Shown here piece by piece: positions 6,249 to 12,247 of a stretch of DNA of 12,247 bases. Where the stretch lies: NCBI GenBank assembly GCA_021296165.1, contig JAGWAW010000024.1:1-12247 (forward strand), read 5' to 3'. The position numbers and the translations under genes are program-made. Source of the stretch: Nitrosopumilaceae archaeon (GTDB lineage: Archaea; Thermoproteota; Nitrososphaeria; Nitrososphaerales; Nitrosopumilaceae). Under the pieces are notes generated by a model. That model saw nothing but the letters and a program-made list of their open reading frames with translations, did not search any database and was not told the origin of the DNA. The first letter of the stretch is position 1. Each line of letters opens with the position of its first letter.

Positions 6249-7793
6249 GTGAAATATTTCAATGTTGTAGTGCTGGTTCTGCTGGCGGCGGCCGTCTTGG
6301 TGATGCCTGCCGCCCTTGCAGACCACGCGCAGGTCGCCATAACCATAAACCCATACCATGCGGGCTGCACAGGCGCCGATGCCTGCTATGCTCCCGGCGC
6401 CGAGGTGGCCGTTGACGTCGGCGGTGAGATAGCCTGGACCAACGGCGATGAAATACCCCGGCGCATAGCCGGCAGCGCGGTGGGTGGTGGGCTAGCCACC
6501 ATCGACTCGGGCGCGTCCGGCACAATAACGCTGGCTCCCGGAGAGACCTACAGCTTGAGATTATACGAGGCGGGAACGTACGGCTTTCACGATCCAGATT
6601 ATCCACAGATCACCGGAACCGTCACCGTTCAGGCTCCGGGCGATGCCGACGACGCACACGAGCACGACGCCACAGAGCATGATGACACGTACGCCCGCAC
6701 CATCACGGTGGGGGGCGTGTTCGATTCCAGCGGCGACTGGTCTCTAACGGGCGGCGAGATCAAGACCGCCGCGGAGATGGCCGAGTCGGACTTTAACGGA
6801 TTTCTCCGCACCATCGGGGCGGACTGGAGGCTCGACATAATCTACGAGGACAGCCAGACCAGCGGTCCGGTGGCGCTGGAGAAGGTGCAGTCACTCAACG
6901 CCAGGAATGTGAAATTACTGGTGGGTATGGCCCTGAGCTCGCACCTGCAGGTGGCATACCAGTACACAGCGAACAACGATATGCTCGTGTTGAGCTGTTG
7001 CTCGACTGCGGCGCACTTGGCTATAGACGACCACATATTCCGCCTCCGACCCGATGACAGCCGGCAGGCACCTGCCATGAACACCATGCTGCAGAACGCC
7101 GGCATAGAGGTGCTTTACATGGTAAACCGGAACGACGCTTGGGGCGATGGCTTCCGGAAGGCCATCAAAGATGTATACGGCGGCACATTCGTGGAGGGGG
7201 TCAGCTACGATCCAGCCCAGAGGGACCTTTCTGCAGCGGCCGCCCTGATAGATCAGGAGATAGGCGAGCTGATCGCCGAGCACGGCGCCGACAAGGTCGC
7301 CGTATTCTACGTGGGCTTTGATAAGATAATACAGCTGACCGAGATCCTAGAGAACTACGAGAACGCCTCCAAGGTAAGGTGGTTTGGATCCAACGTGCAG
7401 GCCGACGCGGACCAGTATCTGGACAATCCCGCCTCTGCCGAGTTCTTTGAGACCACGAGATTCACGGCCGTAAAGACCGTCACGCCGGACAACCCCATAC
7501 GCCAGGATCTGAACGAGAGGATCCGGGAGATATACGACAGGGAGCCCAGCATATACAGCCATTCGGCGTATGATTCGGTGTGGCTTCTCGGATATGCCAT
7601 ACACGTGACGCAGAGCACCGACGCGGACACTCTTAGGATGGTCATTCCGTTGGTGGCCGAGAGGATGGAAGGCTCGTTTGGCAGCCTGCGGCTCACCGAT
7701 GTAGGCGACGTGGCCTCAGAATACTACGAGGTGTGGATGGTACGGGACGGCGAGTGGGTGCGCGAGTACGACATCGCCAACGTGGCCGAGTAG
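6249..7793 (+). CDS. Exported solute-binding protein with degenerate cupredoxin-like domain
   Basis: The 514-residue product starts at GTG 6249 with a clear signal peptide (MKYFNVVVLVLLAAAVLVM, then PAALA before DHAQ). Residues 27-128 resemble a plastocyanin-type cupredoxin: IAWTNGDEI, TLAPGETYSLRLYEAGTYGF and a closing TGTVTV strand. The usual copper ligands are not present: the first His position reads Arg (IPRRIAG) and the C-terminal loop is FHDPDYPQITG, without Cys and Met. A short His/Asp-rich linker (131-147) follows. Residues 150-514 resemble the type 1 periplasmic binding proteins of branched-chain amino acid/amide ABC transporters (GGVFDSSGDWS, LVGMALSSHLQVAYQYT, NRNDAWGDGFRKA, YSHSAYDSVWLLGYA). 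Domain assignments are by pattern. No permease or ATPase gene is adjacent, and the ligand is unknown. Confidence 0.85.
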   Translation: MKYFNVVVLVLLAAAVLVMPAALADHAQVAITINPYHAGCTGADACYAPGAEVAVDVGGEIAWTNGDEIPRRIAGSAVGGGLATIDSGASGTITLAPGETYSLRLYEAGTYGFHDPDYPQITGTVTVQAPGDADDAHEHDATEHDDTYARTITVGGVFDSSGDWSLTGGEIKTAAEMAESDFNGFLRTIGADWRLDIIYEDSQTSGPVALEKVQSLNARNVKLLVGMALSSHLQVAYQYTANNDMLVLSCCSTAAHLAIDDHIFRLRPDDSRQAPAMNTMLQNAGIEVLYMVNRNDAWGDGFRKAIKDVYGGTFVEGVSYDPAQRDLSAAAALIDQEIGELIAEHGADKVAVFYVGFDKIIQLTEILENYENASKVRWFGSNVQADADQYLDNPASAEFFETTRFTAVKTVTPDNPIRQDLNERIREIYDREPSIYSHSAYDSVWLLGYAIHVTQSTDADTLRMVIPLVAERMEGSFGSLRLTDVGDVASEYYEVWMVRDGEWVREYDIANVAE

Positions 7794-7794
7794 A

Positions 7795-7808
7795 TTTTTG
7801 TTATTTTA
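7795..7808 (+). terminator. T-rich terminator after the solute-binding protein
   Basis: TTTTTGTTATTTTA begins one base after the stop codon. The T-rich run without a stem fits archaeal termination and ends this single-gene unit. The following stretch to 8040 shows no gene I can support. Confidence 0.5.
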
Positions 7809-8040
7809 GTCTGGAGCCGCCGGCCCATCCCGCCCGGGAGAGGGGCGCACATCCACTAACACGCCGATTCATCATATCCCGCGCAAAAAGGCCGACGACG
7901 TGATGAGCGCGCCCGGGAGTGCGGACAATCTCGTAGCCGGCTGCACATAGGCTGCCTTGCGGTCTTTGACATTACGGTTTAATGGCAAAATCAACATTCA
8001 ACGGAACAGGTGTAAATCTGGGCGATCAGATCCCCGCAGG

Positions 8041-8048
8041 TTAAATAC
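8041..8048 (+). promoter_or_regulatory. TATA-like box for the AbrB-like gene
   Basis: TTAAATAC is centred about 24 bases before ATG 8069. An in-frame ATG at 8060 is only 15 bases away and would lie upstream of the expected transcript start. Confidence 0.45.
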
Positions 8049-8068
8049 GGCCTGCCAGCATGTCGTGC

Positions 8069-8266
8069 ATGGCAAGGTGGACAAAGGGGTCGACCAGGTT
8101 CTCCGTGTCGGTGACTCCCAGCGTCCAGACCCGTACCAGCCTGTGCCACATCCCCAAGCCGGTCCTGGACAGGCTGGGCAACCCGCCCGGCCTGACGTTT
8201 GTCTTTGCCGAAGACGGCCGCATAGTCGTGCGCGCCTGGGACAAGACGGGGAGCCGCTGCTCCTGA
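8069..8266 (+). CDS. Small AbrB/SpoVT-like protein
   Basis: The 65-residue product begins MARWTKGSTRFSVSVTPS and contains IPKPVLDRLGNPPGLTFVFA followed by EDGRIVVRAW. The order beta strand, IPK, short helix with LG, then a strand ending in a DGRI turn is that of the swapped-hairpin AbrB/SpoVT fold, whose members are DNA-binding regulators or antitoxins. The match is by eye and the usual Arg-Val-Thr lead-in is not exact. Codon use (GCC, GAC, CGC, ATA) is like flanking genes, and the TATA-like box sets ATG 8069 as a leaderless start. No toxin-like gene follows directly; the next gene encodes a small membrane protein with its own promoter 90 bases downstream. Function is not settled. Confidence 0.55.
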   Translation: MARWTKGSTRFSVSVTPSVQTRTSLCHIPKPVLDRLGNPPGLTFVFAEDGRIVVRAWDKTGSRCS

Positions 8267-8326
8267 ACTATGATCTACACATTGTTGCCATCGGCCGCGG
8301 ATGCTATAACGCCCCGGCAGAACAAC

Positions 8327-8333
8327 GTATATT
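8327..8333 (+). promoter_or_regulatory. TATA-like box for the small membrane protein gene
   Basis: GTATATT is centred 27 bases before ATG 8357, the expected distance for a leaderless start. The same box motif precedes the LON-domain gene, in a similar surrounding sequence (TATATTGGAA). Confidence 0.55.
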
Positions 8334-8356
8334 GGAAGGGGCCGCCATAGCACCAC

Positions 8357-8737
8357 ATGGGCGAGGAGGCCGTACTGCCAAAGGATGTCCGGCATCTGCA
8401 CCCGGAGTGGTTCGAGCACCCGACCCTTCTGGGGTACCCGAAGGGCGCCCGGAGGCAGTACCGGCATGGCAACCTGCACATCCGGGAGTATGACGACCAT
8501 GTCACGGTACACGAAGACCGGTTCGATCCCCGCACCGAGCCCCTGAAGCATGTGGTGCACGAGGCACCCGAGCTGCTGGCCGGGGCCGCGTGCGGGGCCT
8601 TGGCCGGCGGGTACGCATACAAAAGGGCGAGGGATCTCACCGGCTCGGCGGCGGCCGGCGGGCTGGCCGGGCTGGCGGTCGGCGCGTTCGCCTTCGTTCT
8701 GGGGGCGTACGCGGCCGACAAGCTCCGGGAGGCGTAG
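8357..8737 (+). CDS. Small glycine-rich membrane protein, unknown function
   Basis: The 126-residue product has a soluble N-terminal part (1-68) rich in His, Asp and Arg (LHPEWFEHPTLLGYPKGARR). Two Gly/Ala-rich membrane helices follow: about 72-88 (LLAGAACGALAGGYAY) and 98-118 (AAAGGLAGLAVGAFAFVLGAY). The small-residue spacing suggests tightly packed, glycine-zipper-like helices. There is no signal peptide. I recognise no family. Its stop codon is in the same reading frame as the downstream kinase and only 51 bases before the first plausible kinase start, so the two are probably one transcription unit and may act together at the membrane (inference). Confidence 0.7.
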   Translation: MGEEAVLPKDVRHLHPEWFEHPTLLGYPKGARRQYRHGNLHIREYDDHVTVHEDRFDPRTEPLKHVVHEAPELLAGAACGALAGGYAYKRARDLTGSAAAGGLAGLAVGAFAFVLGAYAADKLREA

Positions 8738-8788
8738 CGCGCCCTGCCGGCGACCCGGACCATACTGGTCCTCATCAAGCTGGTCCCC

Positions 8789-10261
8789 GTGGTGCTGGCG
8801 CTGCGCCGGGACAGGAAGCGGTGGTCCCGCGGCCGCACCGGGAAGTCGTACGCGCGGAACGCCCGGCGGGCCCTCGATGCCTTCGTCTCGCTGGGCCCCG
8901 TCTACATCAAACTGGGCCAGTGGCTCTCGTCCAGGGCGGATATACTCCCCCAGCCCTACATGGTGGAGCTGGCCAAGCTTCAGGACGACGTGCCCGCCGC
9001 GCCCTTCGAGAAGGTCAGGCCGGTCATAGAGCGGGAGCTGGGCCCACTCTCGGAGGCCTTCGAGTCGGTGGACACCACGCCAATATCGGGCGCCTCTCTG
9101 GGGCAGGTGTACCGGGCCCGGCTGGGGGGCGAGGAGGTGGTGATAAAGGTGCGCCGCCCCGGCATAGAGGAGGTGGTGGAGACCGACATAGCCGTGCTCC
9201 GGCGGGTGCTGCCGGCCGCCCTCTCGTTCGTGGACCCGAACCTGCGGTTCTCGGCCAAGGCCATGCTGGCCCAGTTCATAGAGTCCATACACGAGGAGAT
9301 GGACTACGTACAGGAGGCCGCCAACCTGACTGCAATCCGCGGCCGCATGGAGGGGTACTCCAACGTTATCATACCATCCGTGTACGGGGAGCGCTCCTCC
9401 CAGAGCGTCCTCACCATGGAATATCTGCCGGGCATAAAGGTGACCGACGTGGAGTCGCTGGAGGAGGCCGGCGTGGACCGGGCGCGCCTGGTCACCGACA
9501 TCCACCGGGTATTCTTTACCATGCTGCTGCGCCACTCGGTCTTCCACGCGGACCCGCACCCCGGCAACATCTCTGTCACCACGGACGGGCGGCTCATACT
9601 GTACGACTTTGGAATGGTGGGCCGGCTGGACCGGCAGACACGCCTGCGGCTCATACGGCTATACCTGGCGCTGGTGGACCGGGACCCGCCCCGGACGGTC
9701 AACGCCATGGACGAGCTGGGGATGCTGGCCCCCGGCTACAACCGCTCCGTGATGGAGAGGGCCATCCGGATGACCGTCGAGGCCATGCACGGCCGCAAGC
9801 CCGACGAGATGGAGGTGCGGGGACTCATGGAGCTGGCCAACCGCACCATGAGCCGGTTCCCGTTTCTGCTCCCCAAGAATCTGGCGCTCTACATGAGGAT
9901 GGCCTCCATAATAGAGGGCATATACAAGACGCACAAGGTGGACTTTAGATTCGTCCCCGTACTGCGTGACATACTGGAGCAGGAGAACCTGGCCCGGGAC
10001 GGCTACATGGAGGAGCTGAAGAACACTCTCCGGCGGGTGGCCGGATCCCTGGACGCGGCCGTCTCGCTGGCTCCTGAGATGCGCCGCTTCTTGGATGAGT
10101 ACAACTCCAAGAGGCCCGGCCGCTCGCTGCTGGGCGGCGGCATATTCTGCTCGGTGGTCTTCTTCGGATCCGCCTTGGTGTACATGGCCGGAAGAAGCGA
10201 GGGACTCATAGGCATGGCGCTGTCCTTCATAATGATGTGGCTCTTCGCCCGGCGGCGCTAG
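8789..10261 (+). CDS. ABC1/UbiB-family atypical kinase, membrane-anchored
   Basis: The 490-residue product (from GTG 8789) has all marks of the ABC1/ADCK/UbiB family. The KxGQ motif reads YIKLGQWLSSRADILP (39-54), the small-residue nucleotide loop SGASLGQVY (100-108), the lysine VVIKVRRPG (Lys120), the catalytic loop HADPHPGN (253-260) and the metal site DFG (273-275). Two C-terminal membrane helices (about 449-468 and 472-487) resemble the UbiB tail. Relatives support isoprenoid-quinone or lipid metabolism through ATPase activity; the substrate here is unknown. The frame stays open for 17 codons upstream of GTG 8789 and encodes a hydrophobic ILVLIKLVPV that looks conserved, so the true start may be an unusual codon. 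The stop overlaps that of Hsp20. Confidence 0.93.
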   Translation: MVLALRRDRKRWSRGRTGKSYARNARRALDAFVSLGPVYIKLGQWLSSRADILPQPYMVELAKLQDDVPAAPFEKVRPVIERELGPLSEAFESVDTTPISGASLGQVYRARLGGEEVVIKVRRPGIEEVVETDIAVLRRVLPAALSFVDPNLRFSAKAMLAQFIESIHEEMDYVQEAANLTAIRGRMEGYSNVIIPSVYGERSSQSVLTMEYLPGIKVTDVESLEEAGVDRARLVTDIHRVFFTMLLRHSVFHADPHPGNISVTTDGRLILYDFGMVGRLDRQTRLRLIRLYLALVDRDPPRTVNAMDELGMLAPGYNRSVMERAIRMTVEAMHGRKPDEMEVRGLMELANRTMSRFPFLLPKNLALYMRMASIIEGIYKTHKVDFRFVPVLRDILEQENLARDGYMEELKNTLRRVAGSLDAAVSLAPEMRRFLDEYNSKRPGRSLLGGGIFCSVVFFGSALVYMAGRSEGLIGMALSFIMMWLFARRR

Positions 10262-10713
10262 CCTATGGAGATGTCCCTGCCGCTGGAGGGCACCGGGACC
10301 GTTACGGTCAACACCCCGTCCTGAAGCGAGGCGGGGCATTCGGGCTCCTCGCCGCGCCGTATGTGGGCGGGCAGTCTTATGCGCTTCTCTATGTGGTTGG
10401 GGCGCTGCGCGTACACGGCCTCTTGGGCATCGGCATCACGCCGGGCGCCCACATGGAGGACGCTCCCCTCCAGGCTCACCCGGATCTGGTCCTTGGCAAA
10501 GCCGGGCAGGTCCACCACCACCCGGATCTCGTTCTGGTTCCGGTACACGTCCACGGGGGGCAGCACGAACCCGTAGAAGTCGCGCGTGCGGCCGCTCACC
10601 TCCCTATCTAGGTCCTTTCCCAGAAACTGTATCACCTCGGGCAGGAAGCCGCACCCGGTGCGGCGCCTAGCCTCCTTGGCTGCCTCCCTGGCGGCGCCTC
10701 GCATCGTTCCCAT
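10258..10713 (-). CDS. hsp20: Small heat shock protein, Hsp20/alpha-crystallin family
   Basis: The 151-residue chaperone should hold unfolding proteins in oligomeric assemblies. Residues 1-45 are the variable helical arm. The alpha-crystallin domain spans about 50-141, with VDVYRNQNEIRVVVDLPGF (54-72), the strand VSLEGSVLHVGARRD and the signature A-x-x-x-x-GVLTVTVPV (128-141). The C-terminal I-x-I anchor is present as ISI (148-150). The frame is open further upstream to a GTG at 10791, but a TATA-like box at 10736-10743 lies inside that extension, 26 bases before ATG 10713, so 10713 is the likely leaderless start. The gene converges with the kinase, and their stop codons share CTAG. Confidence 0.93.
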   Translation of the reverse strand: MGTMRGAAREAAKEARRRTGCGFLPEVIQFLGKDLDREVSGRTRDFYGFVLPPVDVYRNQNEIRVVVDLPGFAKDQIRVSLEGSVLHVGARRDADAQEAVYAQRPNHIEKRIRLPAHIRRGEEPECPASLQDGVLTVTVPVPSSGRDISIG

Positions 10714-10735
10714 GGGTAGTGTGAGGCGCTTTTCA

Positions 10736-10743
10736 GATATAAA
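10736..10743 (-). promoter_or_regulatory. TATA box for hsp20
   Basis: Read on the minus strand this is TTTATATC, about 26 bases before ATG 10713. It decides the start codon, because a longer frame from GTG 10791 would include the box. No heat-shock operator could be recognised near it. Confidence 0.6.
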
Positions 10744-10877
10744 CCTGGCGTATTCGGGTTCTGGTGCAAACACGGGTGCTGTCACGCTCACAGACGTTGT
10801 GCCTCACTCCAGAGCAGAAACCCCGCCAAGCACCCATTCCCGGCGCGCCCATTCTTTCGGGGGTTATCTAGTCAGGA

Positions 10878-10988
10878 CTACAGTACTCTAGTGACCCGGC
10901 GCCTTATCTCGGCGCCCTCGCGGCAGCCACTCTCCTCAAGTTTTTTCTCACATTCGCGCAGATCCCAAATCGTCCCCATGGTTATCAT
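10878..10988 (-). CDS. Possible micro-protein, 33-36 residues
   Basis: A short frame starts at ATG 10988 or ATG 10979 and ends at TAG 10878-10880. The longer form has 36 residues. The product includes MGTIWDLRECEKKLEESGC then REGAEIRRRVTRVL, a strongly charged amphipathic sequence that reads like real protein. ATG 10988 overlaps, as ATGA, the stop of another short frame (11152 to 10985, 55 residues) on the same strand, as in translationally coupled genes. No clear TATA-like box precedes either. I recognise no family. It lies in the gene-poor stretch upstream of hsp20, and may be a remnant rather than a working gene. Confidence 0.3.
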   Translation of the reverse strand: MITMGTIWDLRECEKKLEESGCREGAEIRRRVTRVL

Positions 10989-11068
10989 TCAAGCAGGTTC
11001 TCGTGCAGATTCGGGTGCTCGCCGGCCCGCTTGGCCGCGGCCGGCAGTCGGGGACGGCTGCACGGCAA

Positions 11069-11287
11069 GTGGCCATCATCCAGTATCCGCGTTTGTACAA
11101 GAACCTGTATTCGAGAGACTGTAAGATCTACGTGTGACGGCGAAGGCGTCATCACACACAGACGTTACAGTCCCATGCGTACATCGATAAGCAGAGGTTT
11201 GGCGGCAAGTACTTTCCAAGCGTCGAGATGACTCTAGTGATCGACGGCCACCTAGAGTGGACGACCACCGTCAAGACGGGGAGATGA
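11069..11287 (+). pseudogene. Broken coding remnant of unknown family
   Basis: The plus strand encodes protein-like pieces that no single open frame joins. From GTG 11069 it reads VAIIQYPRLYKNLYSRDCKI and stops at TGA 11135-11137. A frame one base later gives DGEGVITHRRYS (11136-11171). From 11171 the first frame resumes with SHAYIDKQRFGGKYFPSVEM, then TLVIDGHLEWTTTVKTGR, to TGA 11285-11287. The simplest reading is an old gene with two compensating small indels, or a single in-frame stop. I do not recognise the family. The final stop overlaps, as ATGA, an ATG at 11284 that opens MSGAWPPGWERFPLAEPGLP, perhaps the next gene of the same lost unit. The rest of 11287-11466 shows no other gene. Confidence 0.4.
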
Positions 11288-11466
11288 GCGGCGCATGGCC
11301 GCCGGGATGGGAGCGGTTCCCCTTAGCGGAGCCGGGGCTGCCCTATCAAATGAGGGTGATATATCGCGTCCAACACCTCTCGCCTTTGGCAAGGGGGCCA
11401 TGTAGACCTAAACCGACTGGAGATCATAATCGCGAGAATATGAGACCAAGGCTGGCATCACTCATA

Positions 11467-11778
11467 CTACCGTATGTTGTAGACAAACTTGAAACCGAAT
11501 CCGCAACTGACAATGCCCGCTATTATAATGCCCAGCACCGTCTCGGTGAACGCGTCGGCTGTTGGGTGCAACACGAAATACACAACCACGACGGCCCACA
11601 CCATCACAACGGTACACAACCACACTATTTTCATAAATTGTAGTGCTTTGTCGGCTGTGCCTTCAGCATTCACATTGCGGAACTCGTCAGGGTTGGTCTT
11701 TTCACGGTCGCGCGTGTCCGATGGCCGCGGTTCTACCGGATCGCGCGGCGGGATTGCCGTCTTGTGGTCATCTGGCAT
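11467..11778 (-). CDS. Small two-helix membrane protein, candidate Panacea-paired toxin
   Basis: The 103-residue product has a hydrophilic, Pro/Asp/Arg-rich N-terminal part (1-48) and two predicted membrane helices: about 51-70 (IVWLCTVVMVWAVVVVYFVL) and 79-99 (ETVLGIIIAGIVSCGFGFKF), joined by HPTADAFT. There is no signal peptide. Its ATG at 11778 lies 11 bases inside the end of the upstream Panacea-domain gene, so the two are very likely co-transcribed and translationally coupled. Small membrane proteins are among the toxins neutralised by Panacea-domain antitoxins, so a membrane-acting toxin is the leading hypothesis. That role is inferred from context; the sequence alone shows only a membrane protein. 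GC content is low for this window, which suggests transfer. Confidence 0.7.
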   Translation of the reverse strand: MPDDHKTAIPPRDPVEPRPSDTRDREKTNPDEFRNVNAEGTADKALQFMKIVWLCTVVMVWAVVVVYFVLHPTADAFTETVLGIIIAGIVSCGFGFKFVYNIR

Positions 11779-12247
11779 TGTGTTCAGAAAGATGCCGATA
11801 GAAATTGGCTATGGATTCCGTTGGTATTATGTTGTTGTGGCCGGGCCGATATGCCTTGCTCCACGGGGTGCCCTTTCGATGCGTCATGTCCACCAACTCA
11901 CCACCAGTGCACTGGCCGTATTGTTCCAGCACGCCACCCACGACTCCGGCAACTTTCGCGCCTATGATTTCGAGCAGCTCCGTCCTGCGCCCAACGGCCG
12001 CATCCCTGTTGTCCAGTGAAGTGCGGCACATGTCAAGCATCCCAATCGGGGTGCGGCCCCAGCCTTGGTATGTTTCCCACACGGTGCGTATCACCGGTCC
12101 GTACTTCCATGCTTCTATGGGGCTGTAGAACGCCGGCTCGTCCTGTCTCTGCAGAACAAACCCGTTGGTGATATATAGCTGCTTGTTCAGCTGGAGCTGG
12201 TCTAGATTCAGGCCGTGGTCGAGCTTAGCGGTAGCCAGCATATAGTC
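11768..12247 (-). CDS. Panacea-domain (DUF4065/SocA-like) protein, 5' end at window edge
   Basis: The visible product (157 residues from ATG 12241) shows the Panacea/DUF4065 pattern: LNLDQLQLNKQLYITNG (11-27), SPIEAWKYGPVIRTVWETYQ (40-59), LEQYGQCTGGELVDMTH (105-121), then PWSKAY (126-131) and a closing IIPTESIANFYRHL. Panacea proteins act as antitoxins for many unrelated toxins, or as SocA-like adaptors in bacteria. The frame stays open through the last bases of the window (Asp-Tyr before Met), and family members usually begin a few residues earlier with a VAdY-like segment, so the true start may lie outside. The following gene, overlapping by 11 bases, encodes a small membrane protein. Family call is strong by pattern; antitoxin role is inferred. 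Confidence 0.85.
   Translation of the reverse strand, partial: DYMLATAKLDHGLNLDQLQLNKQLYITNGFVLQRQDEPAFYSPIEAWKYGPVIRTVWETYQGWGRTPIGMLDMCRTSLDNRDAAVGRRTELLEIIGAKVAGVVGGVLEQYGQCTGGELVDMTHRKGTPWSKAYRPGHNNIIPTESIANFYRHLSEHNAR

Noticed and set aside
7895..7960. Possible C/D box small RNA (GTGATGA resembles a C box)
   Set aside because: No CTGA D box was found at a suitable distance downstream.
7830..7997. Minus-strand short frame starting MLILPLNRNVKDRKAAYV
   Set aside because: It has about 43 codons, no convincing promoter spacing and no recognisable pattern; it is likely chance.
8519..8530. tRNA T-loop-like sequence GGTTCGATCCC
   Set aside because: It lies inside the coding sequence of the small membrane protein and no tRNA stems surround it. 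No tRNA or rRNA gene was seen anywhere in the window.
11284..11643. Plus-strand frame MSGAWPPGWERF... after the broken remnant
   Set aside because: The first 60 residues look protein-like, but the second half is a shadow of the membrane-protein gene. It is kept only as a possible part of the lost operon.
11489..12019. 176-codon plus-strand frame opposite the toxin-antitoxin pair
   Set aside because: It is a Thr/Ser-rich shadow of the two minus-strand genes, with no promoter and no recognisable domain.

Overview
The window looks like a GC-rich marine thaumarchaeote (Nitrososphaerota), most like the Cenarchaeum symbiosum lineage. This is inferred from gene content and style, not from a search. 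The signs are an archaeal-type ATP synthase proteolipid, a separate ATCase regulatory chain (pyrI), a PEFG-CTERM surface protein (a sorting signal described in thaumarchaea), heavy use of ATA and AGG codons, and many genes whose start codon lies about 22-29 bases from a TATA-like box, the mark of leaderless archaeal transcription.

Layout. 1-1210: a 33-codon leaderless micro-gene (+) and a TPR-like protein gene (-). 1208-2990: ATP synthase subunit K (+), then pyrI (-) and pyrB (+) diverging from a 37-base promoter region; together these two encode aspartate carbamoyltransferase for pyrimidine synthesis. 3171-5231: a LON substrate-binding-domain protein directly abutting a secreted PEFG-CTERM protein, probably one transcript, followed by GC-rich hairpins. 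5232-6248: a decayed IS1595-like transposase. 6249-7793: an exported solute-binding protein with a cupredoxin-like N-terminal domain that has lost its copper ligands. 8069-10261: an AbrB-like small protein, a small glycine-rich membrane protein and an ABC1/UbiB-type kinase with two C-terminal membrane helices. 10258-10713: a convergent Hsp20 gene whose stop codon shares four bases (CTAG) with that of the kinase.

From about 10720 the window changes character: about 750 bases hold only micro-ORFs and a broken reading frame. They are followed on the minus strand by two overlapping genes of lower GC content (50% over 11521-11700 by hand count, against 67% over 9001-9060). The first is a Panacea (DUF4065/SocA-like) protein, cut by the window edge. 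The second is a 103-residue protein with two predicted membrane helices. The pair has the layout of a Panacea toxin-antitoxin module with a membrane-acting toxin, and it is the strongest candidate for an undescribed system here.

Most of the window is a core-genome mosaic of short transcription units. The accessory signals are the transposase remnant, the broken frame near 11.1 kb and the candidate toxin-antitoxin pair at the right edge.
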